Notes: generated by a model not told the origin, from the sequence alone. A stretch of 41,373 bases of DNA from a virus (IMGVR_UViG_3300028908_000132:1-41373); one strand, 5' to 3'; shown: positions 33,498 to 40,978, counted from the first letter of the stretch. Translations and numbers: made by a program.

Positions 33498-33570
33498 GCG
33501 GGAGATGGACCGCGGCTTTTGTGAGCTTTTCGCCGCGGTGGCCTGTACGGGTTCAATCCCCGGCTCCCGC
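33498..33570 (+). ncRNA. tRNA-like leader element 2 (73 nt)
   Basis: GCGGGAG (33498-33504) pairs with CTCCCGC (33564-33570). The T-arm CGGG-TTCAATC-CCCG (33548-33562) has a canonical T-loop. Between them, in place of D and anticodon arms, ACCGCGGC (33509-33516) and GCCGCGGT (33532-33539) form a perfect 8-bp stem with a 15-base T-rich loop. The length equals that of a tRNA. The next ATG-AAAGGAGG signal begins at the base after the element. Confidence 0.55.
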
Positions 33571-33585
33571 ATGAAAGGAGGAAAC

Positions 33586-34545
33586 ATGCAGGCCGTTCAG
33601 AAATCACACGATTGGCTCGTCGAGCACTACCGCACGATCGGCGGCTCGAACGCCGCGGCCGCGATCGGCAAGAGTCCCTACCTGAGCCGGCGGAAGCTGT
33701 GGGCGCGGATGGTCGCGGCATATCACGATGGCATGCCGACGATCACGGAACCGACGCCGGCCATGCGCGCCGGAGTCGTCTACGAGCCGATCGCGCGGGA
33801 ACTGCTGGCGGAGCGGGTTGGGGCCGAAGTCTGTCCGCCGGATGACGCGGCGATCTACAACGATGCGTGCCCGCACGCGCATACACGGCCCGACGGGTGG
33901 TTGAGATGCGCTGACGGGCGCATCCCCGTCGAAATCAAGTGCGTCCACCCAGCGACGATGGCCAGGCTGCGCAGGTCGGGCGTTCCAGAGCACTGGACGA
34001 TTCAGTGCTGGCACCACTGCCCAATCGTTGTTGCAGACTGCTGCGTGTTCTGTGCGATGGACGTTTTGGACCCCGCGCCGGAATCGCTCCTCGTGCAGTT
34101 CGTTCGGCCGACAGCTTCGCAGATGGATGGGCTGATGACCGCCGAGGCCGAGTTCTACGGCTACGTGCTGCGCAAGGAGCCCCCGCCTGACGACGAGCCG
34201 CAGGAGGAATTGCCGCCGGCCGACGGCTCCGAAATCGCGGTGCTGGAGGACGACGCGGCGGCGACCGCGGCGCGTCGAATCGTCGAGTTCGCCGAGCTCA
34301 AGTCTGAGGTGGACGAGGCGCTGTCGATGGCGAAGGATGACCTCGTCCGCCTGGCCGGAGACGAGGCGGAGGTCATCGAAGTGCCTGGCCGCATTCGCGT
34401 ATACCGTCGGCAGCAGGCGGGCCGGAGAACGCTGGACAAGGAAGCCGTCTTGCGCGACTTCCCGCAGATCGCCGACGATCCGAAATTCTGGAAGACCGGG
34501 CGGCCGTTCCGGCCGTTCCGCTGGTACAAGGTCGAGAAGGAGTAG
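33586..34545 (+). CDS. YqaJ-type (lambda exonuclease-like) nuclease (319 aa)
   Basis: Alkaline-type 5'-3' exonuclease for phage recombination. Motifs of the PD-(D/E)XK YqaJ family are visible: IGGSNAAAAIGKSPY (residues 18-32), Glu67 in AGVVYEPIARELL, Asp103 in TRPDGWL and Glu116-Ile-Lys118 in IPVEIKC. The C-terminal 100 residues are an acidic linker and a helical domain. The start at 33586 follows AAAGGAGG; the in-frame extension runs through the tRNA-like element. It should process double-strand ends to give strands for the annealing protein encoded next, as in the lambda Red alpha and beta pair. Confidence 0.85.
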   Translation: MQAVQKSHDWLVEHYRTIGGSNAAAAIGKSPYLSRRKLWARMVAAYHDGMPTITEPTPAMRAGVVYEPIARELLAERVGAEVCPPDDAAIYNDACPHAHTRPDGWLRCADGRIPVEIKCVHPATMARLRRSGVPEHWTIQCWHHCPIVVADCCVFCAMDVLDPAPESLLVQFVRPTASQMDGLMTAEAEFYGYVLRKEPPPDDEPQEELPPADGSEIAVLEDDAAATAARRIVEFAELKSEVDEALSMAKDDLVRLAGDEAEVIEVPGRIRVYRRQQAGRRTLDKEAVLRDFPQIADDPKFWKTGRPFRPFRWYKVEKE

Positions 34546-34551
34546 CAGCCG

Positions 34552-35469
34552 ATGCCGAACTACGAAATGCAGCACGTCGAGCCCGCGCAGGAACCGCAAG
34601 GCGCGGGCGCGCCAATCGAAGTTGCATCTGCCCGGGCGATTCAGCAGGTCCAGGGCGCGATCATCATGGCTCGCAGATTCCCGCGTGACGAAGCGGCCGC
34701 AATCGCGGGAATCCGCAACGCCTGTCGGCGCAGGTCGCTCGCCGAGAACTCGCACTACGAGTACGTGCGCGGCGGGCAACTGATTCGCGGCGCCAACATC
34801 AATCTGATGGAAGAGATCGCCCGCCACTGGGGACACTTGGATTACGGCGTCAACGAGCTCGACCGAGACGATGATGGCGTGACAATGGAAGCCTTCGCGT
34901 GGGATTGTCAAAGCAACGTGCGTCGCTCCATCACCTTTCGCGTTCCAAACGTGCGCGTCACCAAGAAGGGCCGTTACGAACTGACGGACCCGCGCGACAT
35001 CTACGAAAACGCGATGAACGCCGGATCACGCCGGCTGCGCAAATGCCTGGAGTCGGTAATCCCGGATGACATCGTGGAGATGGCGAAGAACGAGTGTGAC
35101 AAGACTCTTGCGAGCGGTCACGAGAAGCCGCGCGCTGATCGTATACGCGACATGCTCGTGGCCTTCCGCAGCGACTTCGGCGTGACGCAAAACGACATCG
35201 AGCGGTTCCTGGGGCACAAGGCGGAGTCCGCGAGCGAAACCGAACTCGTGCGACTTCGCCGCATGTACGCCTCACTGAAAGACGGCGTGGCGCAGCCGCA
35301 CGAGTTGTTCCCGCCGGACATTGAGCCTGAGGAGGCCCGCGAACGTCTCGAAGCGCTGAAGGCCGAGCACGCCAAGGCGGCGAAGGCGAACGAGGCCGAC
35401 ACGCCGCAGCAGGGCGAATTGCTGGGCGGAGATAAAGGCAAGAAATCAGAAGGAGGAAACCGTGGATAG
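34552..35469 (+). CDS. Putative single-strand annealing recombinase (305 aa)
   Basis: Lies six bases after the YqaJ nuclease. The product shows a pattern common in phages: ARAIQQVQGAIIMARRFPRDE (in part), a central ARHWGHLDYGVNEL and EAFAWDCQSN stretch, then FRVPNVRVTKKG and DPRDIYENAMNAGSRRLRKC, with an acidic Ala/Lys tail. I believe this family is an annealing protein of the RecT/Erf type, or a functional equivalent, from its constant pairing with exonucleases; that is inference from memory. Overlaps the ATPase gene by eight bases. Confidence 0.65.
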   Translation: MPNYEMQHVEPAQEPQGAGAPIEVASARAIQQVQGAIIMARRFPRDEAAAIAGIRNACRRRSLAENSHYEYVRGGQLIRGANINLMEEIARHWGHLDYGVNELDRDDDGVTMEAFAWDCQSNVRRSITFRVPNVRVTKKGRYELTDPRDIYENAMNAGSRRLRKCLESVIPDDIVEMAKNECDKTLASGHEKPRADRIRDMLVAFRSDFGVTQNDIERFLGHKAESASETELVRLRRMYASLKDGVAQPHELFPPDIEPEEARERLEALKAEHAKAAKANEADTPQQGELLGGDKGKKSEGGNRG

Positions 35470-36733
35470 CAGACAGCAGCAGGTAAGCGCCGGGCGAATC
35501 GTGCGACTCACCGCGGAGAACTTCAAGCGTCTCGTGGCGGTCGAAATCGTTCCGGAAGGTGACGTGGTGAAGATCGTCGGGCGCAACGCGCAGGGCAAAT
35601 CCAGCGTGCTCGACGCGATCGAGGCCGCGATCGGCGGAGGAAAGGCGCAGCCGGTTGATCCAATCCGCCACGGCGCCGCCAAGGCGCGCGTGGTCCTGGA
35701 GTGCGAAGACCTCGTGGTAGAACGCAAGTGGGATTCCAGGGGCTCGCGCCTGGAAGTGCGCGCCAAGAACGGTGGCAAGCTGTCGTCGCCGCAGACCGTG
35801 CTCGACAGCCTCTACGATCGGATCGCGCTCGATCCGCTGGCATTCATGCGCCTGGGACCCAAGGGGCAGCGCGACGCGCTCGCGGCGATTGCCGGGATTT
35901 CCGACGACCTCGCGCGGTTGGAATCGCAGCGACAGAGCGCGTACGAGAAGCGGCGCGACATCGGCCGCGACATCAAGAGGATCGAAGGCGCGTTGGCGCA
36001 GGTCGGAGCGGTGGATGCGGATGATTGCGAGCCGGTCGATATCGCGGCGGCGACCGAAGAATACCAGGCCGCCATTGACGCACTCGCGTCTGCGCGCAGA
36101 CAGCGCGCCAAGATCGAGTCGCTGGAAGAAACCTGCTCAGACCTGCGCGCGCAGCTTGCGCGCGCGGAGAAGGACCTTGCCGATGCCAAGGCGGCTTATG
36201 GCGATATCGACGAGGCCGACCTTGAAAACCGTCTCTGTTCGCTCAAGCAGCGGCTCGACTCGGCGGCCGAAGCCAACGAGCGCGCGGCGGCGGCACGCGA
36301 ATGCATGCGGTTGGAGGCAGAGCTGAACACGCTCCGCGAAGAGCGCGATCGCTGCAGTTCTGAAATCGACACGATCGAGCGGCAAAAGGCCGATCTTGTC
36401 GCCAACGCGCACCTGCCGGTCGAGGGGCTGTCGTTCGACGACGAGCGCGTGCTCTACAACGGCGTGCCGCTTGAGCAAGCGTCGGCGGCCGAGCAGGCGA
36501 TCGTATCAACCTCGATTGCGATGGCGCGTGACCTCGGCTTCAAGGCTGTGCTGCTCCGCGACGCCAGCGTGCTCGATTCGCAATCGCTCAAGGCTGTCTG
36601 CGAGCTGGCCGTCAAGAATGGCCGGCAGGTGATAATCGAGCAGGTCTCCGAAGGGCAGTGTACCGGTATCGTCATCGAGGACGGTCGCGTTGTGCAGCCC
36701 ACAACAGAGGACGGCAAGTGTGCGCTTTCCTGA
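35462..36733 (+). CDS. SMC/Rad50-like ATPase (423 aa)
   Basis: AAA/ABC-type ATPase resembling a small phage RecF/Rad50/SMC protein. Walker A GRNAQGKSS (Gly40-Lys46-Ser47) follows the typical NFKRLVAVEI strand. Residues about 160-310 form a coiled coil. The C-terminus has a signature-like EQASAAEQ segment and a Walker B-like VLLRDASVLD with Asp but no adjacent Glu, as often seen in this phage subfamily. It probably supports the nuclease and annealing protein in repair or recombination-linked replication. GTG start with AGGAGG upstream. Confidence 0.8.
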   Translation: MDSRQQQVSAGRIVRLTAENFKRLVAVEIVPEGDVVKIVGRNAQGKSSVLDAIEAAIGGGKAQPVDPIRHGAAKARVVLECEDLVVERKWDSRGSRLEVRAKNGGKLSSPQTVLDSLYDRIALDPLAFMRLGPKGQRDALAAIAGISDDLARLESQRQSAYEKRRDIGRDIKRIEGALAQVGAVDADDCEPVDIAAATEEYQAAIDALASARRQRAKIESLEETCSDLRAQLARAEKDLADAKAAYGDIDEADLENRLCSLKQRLDSAAEANERAAAARECMRLEAELNTLREERDRCSSEIDTIERQKADLVANAHLPVEGLSFDDERVLYNGVPLEQASAAEQAIVSTSIAMARDLGFKAVLLRDASVLDSQSLKAVCELAVKNGRQVIIEQVSEGQCTGIVIEDGRVVQPTTEDGKCALS

Positions 36734-37509
36734 GCGGAGTGGTAACGCGGGATGGTCGGGTACTTGTCCGCGACACGATATGCCACCGCTGCACTATCGC
36801 AGAACTCGGCCTCGCGCCAGACGAGGTCAGTACATGGACATGGACTGGCGAACGACCTGACTCATTGGTCGCATGGACAACTTCTGACCGCGACAGCGTT
36901 CTGTCCTACGGGAACACGCGGACCGCGATGATCTCAGGGCTGTTGCGAAAAGACCGAGAATGGCAACAGTGGTTGGCCGTAGACGGCACGTTGAATCTTC
37001 CAAAAATCAAAAGCGCCAATGAGCTCTGGTTGCCGGAGCGCGTTCACGCACTGTTACTTGGCGGTCTCGAAAACGCAGAAGGATTGCGTTTACCCAAGCA
37101 GGTTTGCACGCTGAGCCTTCGCGGCCTGCCAAGCGCGAAAGGATTGGTGCTACCAGATAGCGTTTGTTACTTAGACCTCCGTGGCCTCAAAAGCGTGAAA
37201 TGGCTCACTTTGCCGACGCAGGTTCACACACTGAATCTCGCTAGCATCGACATCGCGGAAGGGCTGCGGCTACCGGATACGGTCCGCGTGCTGTATCTCG
37301 GCAACATCGTAAGTGCCGAAGGCTTGGAATTGCCACAGACCGTAGAGTTCCTGGACCTCAGCCGCCTAACGATAATAGATTGTCTATCGCTACCAGAACA
37401 ACTACAGGTGCTATATCTCAGCAGCATCCCGAGCGAGCAGGCGCGTCGCTTGCGAATACCGCGTGGTACACATGTGGTCACGAGAGACTGCGAGTTTATT
37501 GCTGCATGA
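36718..37509 (+). CDS. Leucine-rich-repeat solenoid protein (263 aa)
   Basis: The GTG start at 36718 overlaps the ATPase by 16 bases. Residues 1-90 are a small N-terminal domain (VVTRDGRVLVRDTICHRCTI, then tryptophan-rich strands). Residues about 100-245 hold seven repeats of exactly 20 residues with the pattern LxLPxxVxxLxLxxLxSAxG; the prolines fall at 106, 126, 146, 166, 186, 206 and 226. Such bacterial-type LRRs bind proteins. Base use is more A/T-rich than in neighbours, suggesting recent gain. A role as an adaptor or inhibitor of a host protein is plausible but unproven. Confidence 0.75.
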   Translation: MCAFLSGVVTRDGRVLVRDTICHRCTIAELGLAPDEVSTWTWTGERPDSLVAWTTSDRDSVLSYGNTRTAMISGLLRKDREWQQWLAVDGTLNLPKIKSANELWLPERVHALLLGGLENAEGLRLPKQVCTLSLRGLPSAKGLVLPDSVCYLDLRGLKSVKWLTLPTQVHTLNLASIDIAEGLRLPDTVRVLYLGNIVSAEGLELPQTVEFLDLSRLTIIDCLSLPEQLQVLYLSSIPSEQARRLRIPRGTHVVTRDCEFIAA

Positions 37510-37541
37510 CATTGGTGTGCTGGAGAACGAGGACGATACAT

Positions 37542-37844
37542 ATGCGTGAGTACGACTATGCCGTTACGCTCGAAGGCACCGATTTCAAGGTGACGTCAAC
37601 GAGCGGGCCCGAGGACACGTTCGCGGATGCGCTGTGCTGCGCTATGCGGATGGCCGCCTGGTGCATTCCGCAAGGCCACATCGCAGTGGCGAAGCTCGTT
37701 GAACAGTACCTCCAAAGTGAGTTCGAGGACGCGTTTTCGGACAAGGAGATGAACCGCGCCGTGGACCGATTCATCAGCGCCGCGATCGAGTTTCGCGAGG
37801 CGTACAATGCTTACGCCGAGCGCATGCGGAGCCAGGCGATATGA
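37542..37844 (+). CDS. Hypothetical protein (100 aa)
   Basis: The ATG at 37542 follows GAGG about 11 bases upstream; the stop overlaps the next start as ATGA. N-terminal beta strands (EYDYAVTLEGTDFKVTS) are followed by helices. No family recognised. It lies between the LRR gene and the nuclease-like gene. Confidence 0.65.
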   Translation: MREYDYAVTLEGTDFKVTSTSGPEDTFADALCCAMRMAAWCIPQGHIAVAKLVEQYLQSEFEDAFSDKEMNRAVDRFISAAIEFREAYNAYAERMRSQAI

Positions 37845-38224
37845 CGCCGCAGCAGCGATCACGCAACTGGCTCAAGAAGGCAGGCTATCGCGTCGCCACG
37901 GTCGAGCAGGACGTGCGGATTCCGGCGCGCAATGGAAAGCCGGCGAGCATGTTCAAGCGCGACCTGTTCGGCCTCGGCGATCTGCTGGCGATCTGCTTCG
38001 GTGGCATCGCCATGATCCAGGTCACGAGCGGGAGCAACCACGCGACGCGGCGCGAGAAGGCCTTGGCCAACGATAACCTGGAGGCTTGGCTGCGCGCTGG
38101 CGGCGAGTTCTACATCCACTCGTGGCGCAAAGACGCGAAGGGCAAGTGGAGGCTGCGCGTGGAGTGCGCCGACATCGACGGCAACAACCAGGTGTACTTC
38201 AGCGCGTGTGAGGCCACGCAATGA
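37841..38224 (+). CDS. Putative PD-(D/E)XK-type nuclease (127 aa)
   Basis: A small protein common in phage replication regions. The pattern KRDLFGLGDLLAI (Asp in strand one) followed by IQVTSGSN (Gln in place of the usual Asp/Glu, then strand) and a basic, aromatic end (FYIHSWRK) is like VRR-NUC or Holliday-junction-resolvase folds. Whether it cleaves DNA is uncertain because the second acidic residue is replaced. Overlaps both neighbours by ATGA. Confidence 0.6.
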   Translation: MTPQQRSRNWLKKAGYRVATVEQDVRIPARNGKPASMFKRDLFGLGDLLAICFGGIAMIQVTSGSNHATRREKALANDNLEAWLRAGGEFYIHSWRKDAKGKWRLRVECADIDGNNQVYFSACEATQ

Positions 38225-38427
38225 TCGAAGACACTGTATTTCTGCACTGGCGGATGGCGGCGGCGCGGCTCGGGCTGCCGGCGTCTGTCGTCTGGCGCGC
38301 GATCGAAGGCGGGCGATTGCCGCACATCAAGTCGGGTCGCAGCGTCTTCGTGAATGTCGAGTCCGCGGCCCGTGCGCTGATCGCCGAGTCTGAAGCCAGG
38401 ATAGCGCGGCGCAAGAAAGGGGGCTGA
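38221..38427 (+). CDS. Excisionase-like helix-turn-helix protein (68 aa)
   Basis: A MerR/excisionase-type winged helix: AAARLGLPASVVWRAIEGGR is the recognition half and LPHIKSGRSVFVNVESA the wing, with a basic tail. No integrase is present, so it is more likely a small transcription or replication regulator than an excisionase. ATGA overlap with the gene before. Confidence 0.75.
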   Translation: MIEDTVFLHWRMAAARLGLPASVVWRAIEGGRLPHIKSGRSVFVNVESAARALIAESEARIARRKKGG

Positions 38428-38428
38428 C

Positions 38429-38629
38429 ATGGCGCGTGTCACCATCCGGCGGTACTGTGCCGACTGCGGGCAGATGCGCCCGTTCGCAAAGGACGGCCCG
38501 GCGCACGGCCTGCATCTGGTGCTCACGATCCTCACCGCCGGCCTGTGGCTGCCGATCTGGCTGCTGGCCGGCCTCGCGTCAGCGCTCACACCATATCGCT
38601 GCACGTTTTGCGGCAAAGGGAGGCATTGA
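38429..38629 (+). CDS. LITAF-like zinc-ribbon membrane protein (66 aa)
   Basis: Cys10-x2-Cys13, a long hydrophobic segment (about residues 26-52) and then Cys-x2-Cys near the C-terminus (YRCTFCG). Two zinc-knuckle halves separated by a hydrophobic hairpin is the layout of LITAF/SIMPLE-type monotopic membrane proteins. In a phage it may act at the inner membrane; function unknown. Stop overlaps the next ATG (TGATG). Confidence 0.6.
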   Translation: MARVTIRRYCADCGQMRPFAKDGPAHGLHLVLTILTAGLWLPIWLLAGLASALTPYRCTFCGKGRH

Positions 38630-39522
38630 TGACCGGCACCGCAATTTCACTCAACTCGTCGAGCACGTGGGTCAAGCCGCAGGCTGATGGTCTGGCCCGC
38701 CTCGCCGCCCGTGGCACGAAGCTCGGGCCGTGCGGAATCTGGGCGCCGCGCTACTTGAATCTCGGCATGACCGCTGATTTGCTCATGCTGACGAACGAGC
38801 TATACGTCGCCTTCTCGCACGATCCCGGATTCTGGGGCGGCGCCACGATCGAACACGTACTTGATGATATCGCCGAAGGTGCGAAGGAATCCGTTTCGTT
38901 CCAGAACGCGTGTGCGTCGTGGCTGAGCGAGTCGCGCGCGGCATTCCTCGTGAACCCGGTCGAGACGTCGCTGCTCCGGAGTAACCGTGGTCTCGACAGG
39001 TTCGAGCGGATGATGCGCGCGGCCTACCCGGTCCTACGTTACGATACCAAGCTGGGCACCGAAGGTTGCGGCCTGGCGTTCTCGGTCTTCTCTCAGGACT
39101 CGCGCAAGTCCGGCGGCCTGTGCGCGCGCCAGCGGTGGCGGCGCATGTTCCGCATCGCATCGCGCGCTGGTTACGGGACCGTGCTTATCCAGGACTCGGC
39201 AGCCGCCTACGGCGTGCGCTCCGACCGATCGCACCGGGCGTGGCTGCTGGCGTGCGCATCGTCCGCGGTGGCCGAAACGGTGCGGCCGGTGTTCATCTTG
39301 GAGGCGTTTTCGACGGTCGCCGGCGAGCCGCGCGCGTACGAGCACGGATTCTCTGACGGCCTGGCCGGCCGGATGCTTCGGCAGCGCGACGCGATCTGCG
39401 CGACGTACCAGCACCTCGCGTTCCCGCCTTCTGATTGGGCGATCATCACCTGGGACATGGCGAGCCACCTGCGCAGCGAGCGCGACGGCGATGCCGCCGC
39501 TGGGCTACAGTTTCTCGCCTGA
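38629..39522 (+). CDS. Hypothetical protein (297 aa)
   Basis: The ATG at 38629 overlaps the preceding stop and follows AGGGAGG. It is a soluble, mixed alpha/beta protein with conserved-looking aromatic and Asp/Gly stretches (FSHDPGFWGGATIE, then CGLAFSVFSQDSRKSGG). I do not recognise a family. It is the largest unknown of the early block and precedes the replication-control leader. An enzyme is possible, but no catalytic motif is clear. Confidence 0.65.
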   Translation: MTGTAISLNSSSTWVKPQADGLARLAARGTKLGPCGIWAPRYLNLGMTADLLMLTNELYVAFSHDPGFWGGATIEHVLDDIAEGAKESVSFQNACASWLSESRAAFLVNPVETSLLRSNRGLDRFERMMRAAYPVLRYDTKLGTEGCGLAFSVFSQDSRKSGGLCARQRWRRMFRIASRAGYGTVLIQDSAAAYGVRSDRSHRAWLLACASSAVAETVRPVFILEAFSTVAGEPRAYEHGFSDGLAGRMLRQRDAICATYQHLAFPPSDWAIITWDMASHLRSERDGDAAAGLQFLA

Positions 39523-39550
39523 CTTGTGGGAAGCTGGGCAAGTCGCTAAC

Positions 39551-39628
39551 ATGCTGGCGCGTGGTGGCCGAGTGCGACGGCGGCCGCGCACACGCACACG
39601 ATCCGGGGCGCCGCCGGCCAGCGGCTAA
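39551..39628 (+). CDS. Possible Arg-rich leader peptide (25 aa)
   Basis: ATG 39551 to TAA 39628 encodes a 25-residue Arg-rich peptide. No strong ribosome binding site. Its stop overlaps the start of a second small frame (TAATG at 39626-39630). Listed because the pair lies in the leader of the replication initiator. Confidence 0.3.
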   Translation: MLARGGRVRRRPRTRTRSGAPPASG

Positions 39629-39693
39629 TGGCTCGGCAGCGCCGGGGCACTCCTGACCTCACCCCGGCGCGCCGATCCACCCCACAAATGTGA
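39628..39693 (+). CDS. Possible second leader peptide running through the initiator control hairpin (21 aa)
   Basis: ATG 39628 (overlapping the first leader's TAA) to TGA 39693. Ribosomes on it would cross and open the 9-bp hairpin at 39639-39670 and stop on the GAGG ribosome binding site of the initiator gene. This arrangement resembles leader-peptide control of IncI-type plasmid replication genes; inference only. Confidence 0.35.
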   Translation: MARQRRGTPDLTPARRSTPQM

Positions 39694-39699
39694 GGTCAG
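39639..39699 (+). promoter_or_regulatory. Hairpin with loop complementary to the initiator's ribosome binding site
   Basis: GCGCCGGGG (39639-39647) pairs perfectly with CCCCGGCGC (39662-39670). CTGACCTCAC (39653-39662), mostly in the 14-base loop, is the exact complement of GTGAGGTCAG (39690-39699), which contains the GAGG site seven bases before the GTG start at 39703. The two pairings can form a pseudoknot or compete, in either case hiding the translation start. Confidence 0.65.
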
Positions 39700-39702
39700 A
39701 TA

Positions 39703-40704
39703 GTGCCACCGCCCAGCCCTGCATCAGCGCAATTCGGCCGGATCCCCACCGATGCGGTCACAAGCGGCGCGTTGTCCCAACTGCCGAGAGTGGCCGTCCT
39801 GACGTACATCGCCCTTTGTGTTCATGTCGATCCCGACTGGACGGCGCGGCCGTCAATCCGCCGCCTCGCCAGGATCGTCGGGGCCTCCGATCGCCACGTC
39901 CGCCGCTCGCTACGCGCGCTCGTTGACGCCGGCCTGGTCGCCGTCGATCGCCGCAAGGGCCGACCCAGCATGTACACGATCCTACCATCCGGCCCCTCGC
40001 GAACCCCGGACATCCAGATGTCCGGACTTTCGGCGCCACCGGTGGCGAACCCCGGACATCCAGATGTCCGGACATCTGGTGTCACCCCGGACATTTTGGA
40101 GCGCAACCCCGGACATCCAGATGTCCGCCGAACAGAAGAACAGAAAGAGACCAACCAGCAATCGAGCGCAAGCGCAATTCGTAGGAGTGCTGCTGGTGGC
40201 GTTGCGAAAGAAAAAGACACGCACGCGGAATCCGTCCGGCTGCTCGTCGAGGCCGGGGTAGGCGACCGGGCCGCGAAGCGGCTCGCGGCGGCGACCGAGC
40301 CGGACGTGATTGCGGCGGCCGTGGAGGTCGCCGGCCGGCGGCGCAACGTGGTCAATCGGCCCGGCCTGATCGTGTCGCTGGCGACCGATCCACCGGGTGA
40401 CGTGCTCGACCTGGCCCAGGAGCTGGCGCAGGAGCGGAAGCGGCGACGCCGGCGCAGACGCGACGCCAAGCGGCTCGCTGACGCGCGGCGAGTGGTCGCC
40501 TCGATCCCGCCGGCGGAATGGCCGCAGGTCGTCGAGCGCGCCTGCTCGCTGATCCGCGGGCGCTGGCCGACCGCGCGCCCCGGGCCGGAGTTTGACAAGA
40601 TCGGGCAAGACGCGCAACGTCTTCCACCGTCGTTACTTACAGCGGCGAGGGAAGCGTGGGAACGAAACGGCTTCGAGAAGAAGGAGGTGTGCAGTGGCCG
40701 CTAA
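39703..40704 (+). CDS. Winged-helix replication initiator-like protein (333 aa)
   Basis: Residues about 25-90 are a HTH_36-type winged helix (SIRRLARIVGASDRHVRRSL, then LVDAGLVAVDRRKG). Residues about 100-142 are encoded by palindromic DNA repeats read in more than one frame and look disordered. The C-terminal part has a basic stretch (residues about 242-260) and helices. A wHTH N-terminus plus internal iterons is the layout of lambda O-type initiators, which bind the origin in their own gene and load the host helicase. No phage helicase or loader is recognisable. GTG start; GAGG seven bases upstream. Confidence 0.72.
   Translation: MPPPSPASAQFGRIPTDAVTSGALSQLPRVAVLTYIALCVHVDPDWTARPSIRRLARIVGASDRHVRRSLRALVDAGLVAVDRRKGRPSMYTILPSGPSRTPDIQMSGLSAPPVANPGHPDVRTSGVTPDILERNPGHPDVRRTEEQKETNQQSSASAIRRSAAGGVAKEKDTHAESVRLLVEAGVGDRAAKRLAAATEPDVIAAAVEVAGRRRNVVNRPGLIVSLATDPPGDVLDLAQELAQERKRRRRRRRDAKRLADARRVVASIPPAEWPQVVERACSLIRGRWPTARPGPEFDKIGQDAQRLPPSLLTAAREAWERNGFEKKEVCSGR
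40001..40127. repeat. Iteron cluster, probable replication origin inside the initiator gene
   Basis: CGGACATC-CA-GATGTCCG, preceded each time by ACCC, occurs at 40007-40024, 40053-40070 and 40110-40127. Half copies lie at 40069-40078 and 40088-40094. CCAGATGTCCGGACATCTGG at 40060-40079 is a 20-bp palindrome. The first copy is read as TPDIQMSG and the others as PGHPDVR, so the DNA and not the peptide is conserved. Confidence 0.75.
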
Positions 40705-40978
40705 ACTCAAGCCCGGAAAGGACTTCCGCGTAGCTCGCGGTCAGCGGGGCGACTTCGCCGTGATGGGGCCGGGCGGCGCCGGTGGCGTCTGGTGCGTGTG
40801 CTTCCCACTTGACGGCGACGATCGCGGGTTCGATGCAAAGGTCCGGGCGGAAACGATTTGCGCGCTGCTGAACGATCGCGACGCTCCGCGCGAGCCGAAG
40901 CAGGAAACGCTCGGGATCGAGCAGCACGCGACCGGGGCGGCACCGATGGCTGACGTGGAGCGCATGCCGTGGGCGTGA
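40694..40978 (+). CDS. Hypothetical protein (94 aa)
   Basis: The GTG at 40694 is preceded by AAGGAGG seven bases upstream and overlaps the initiator gene by 11 bases. The N-terminal half is beta-rich (KDFRVARGQRGDFAVMG, then VWCVCFPLDG), followed by an acidic helix. No family recognised. Confidence 0.65.
   Translation: MAAKLKPGKDFRVARGQRGDFAVMGPGGAGGVWCVCFPLDGDDRGFDAKVRAETICALLNDRDAPREPKQETLGIEQHATGAAPMADVERMPWA

Noticed and set aside
33498-33570. Ordinary tRNA gene
   Set aside because: Acceptor and T-arm fit, but D-arm, anticodon arm and anticodon loop cannot be drawn; an 8-bp stem with a 15-base loop replaces them.
36658-36717. Extension of the LRR gene to an upstream ATG
   Set aside because: Would overlap the ATPase gene by 76 bases and adds an Arg-rich stretch typical of an out-of-frame shadow.
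38629-39522. Endolysin
   Set aside because: Considered because no other lysis enzyme is visible, but no lysozyme, amidase or peptidase motif can be seen in this protein.
40001-40127. CRISPR array
   Set aside because: Repeats are palindromic, inside a coding gene, few, unevenly spaced and without cas genes; better explained as iterons.
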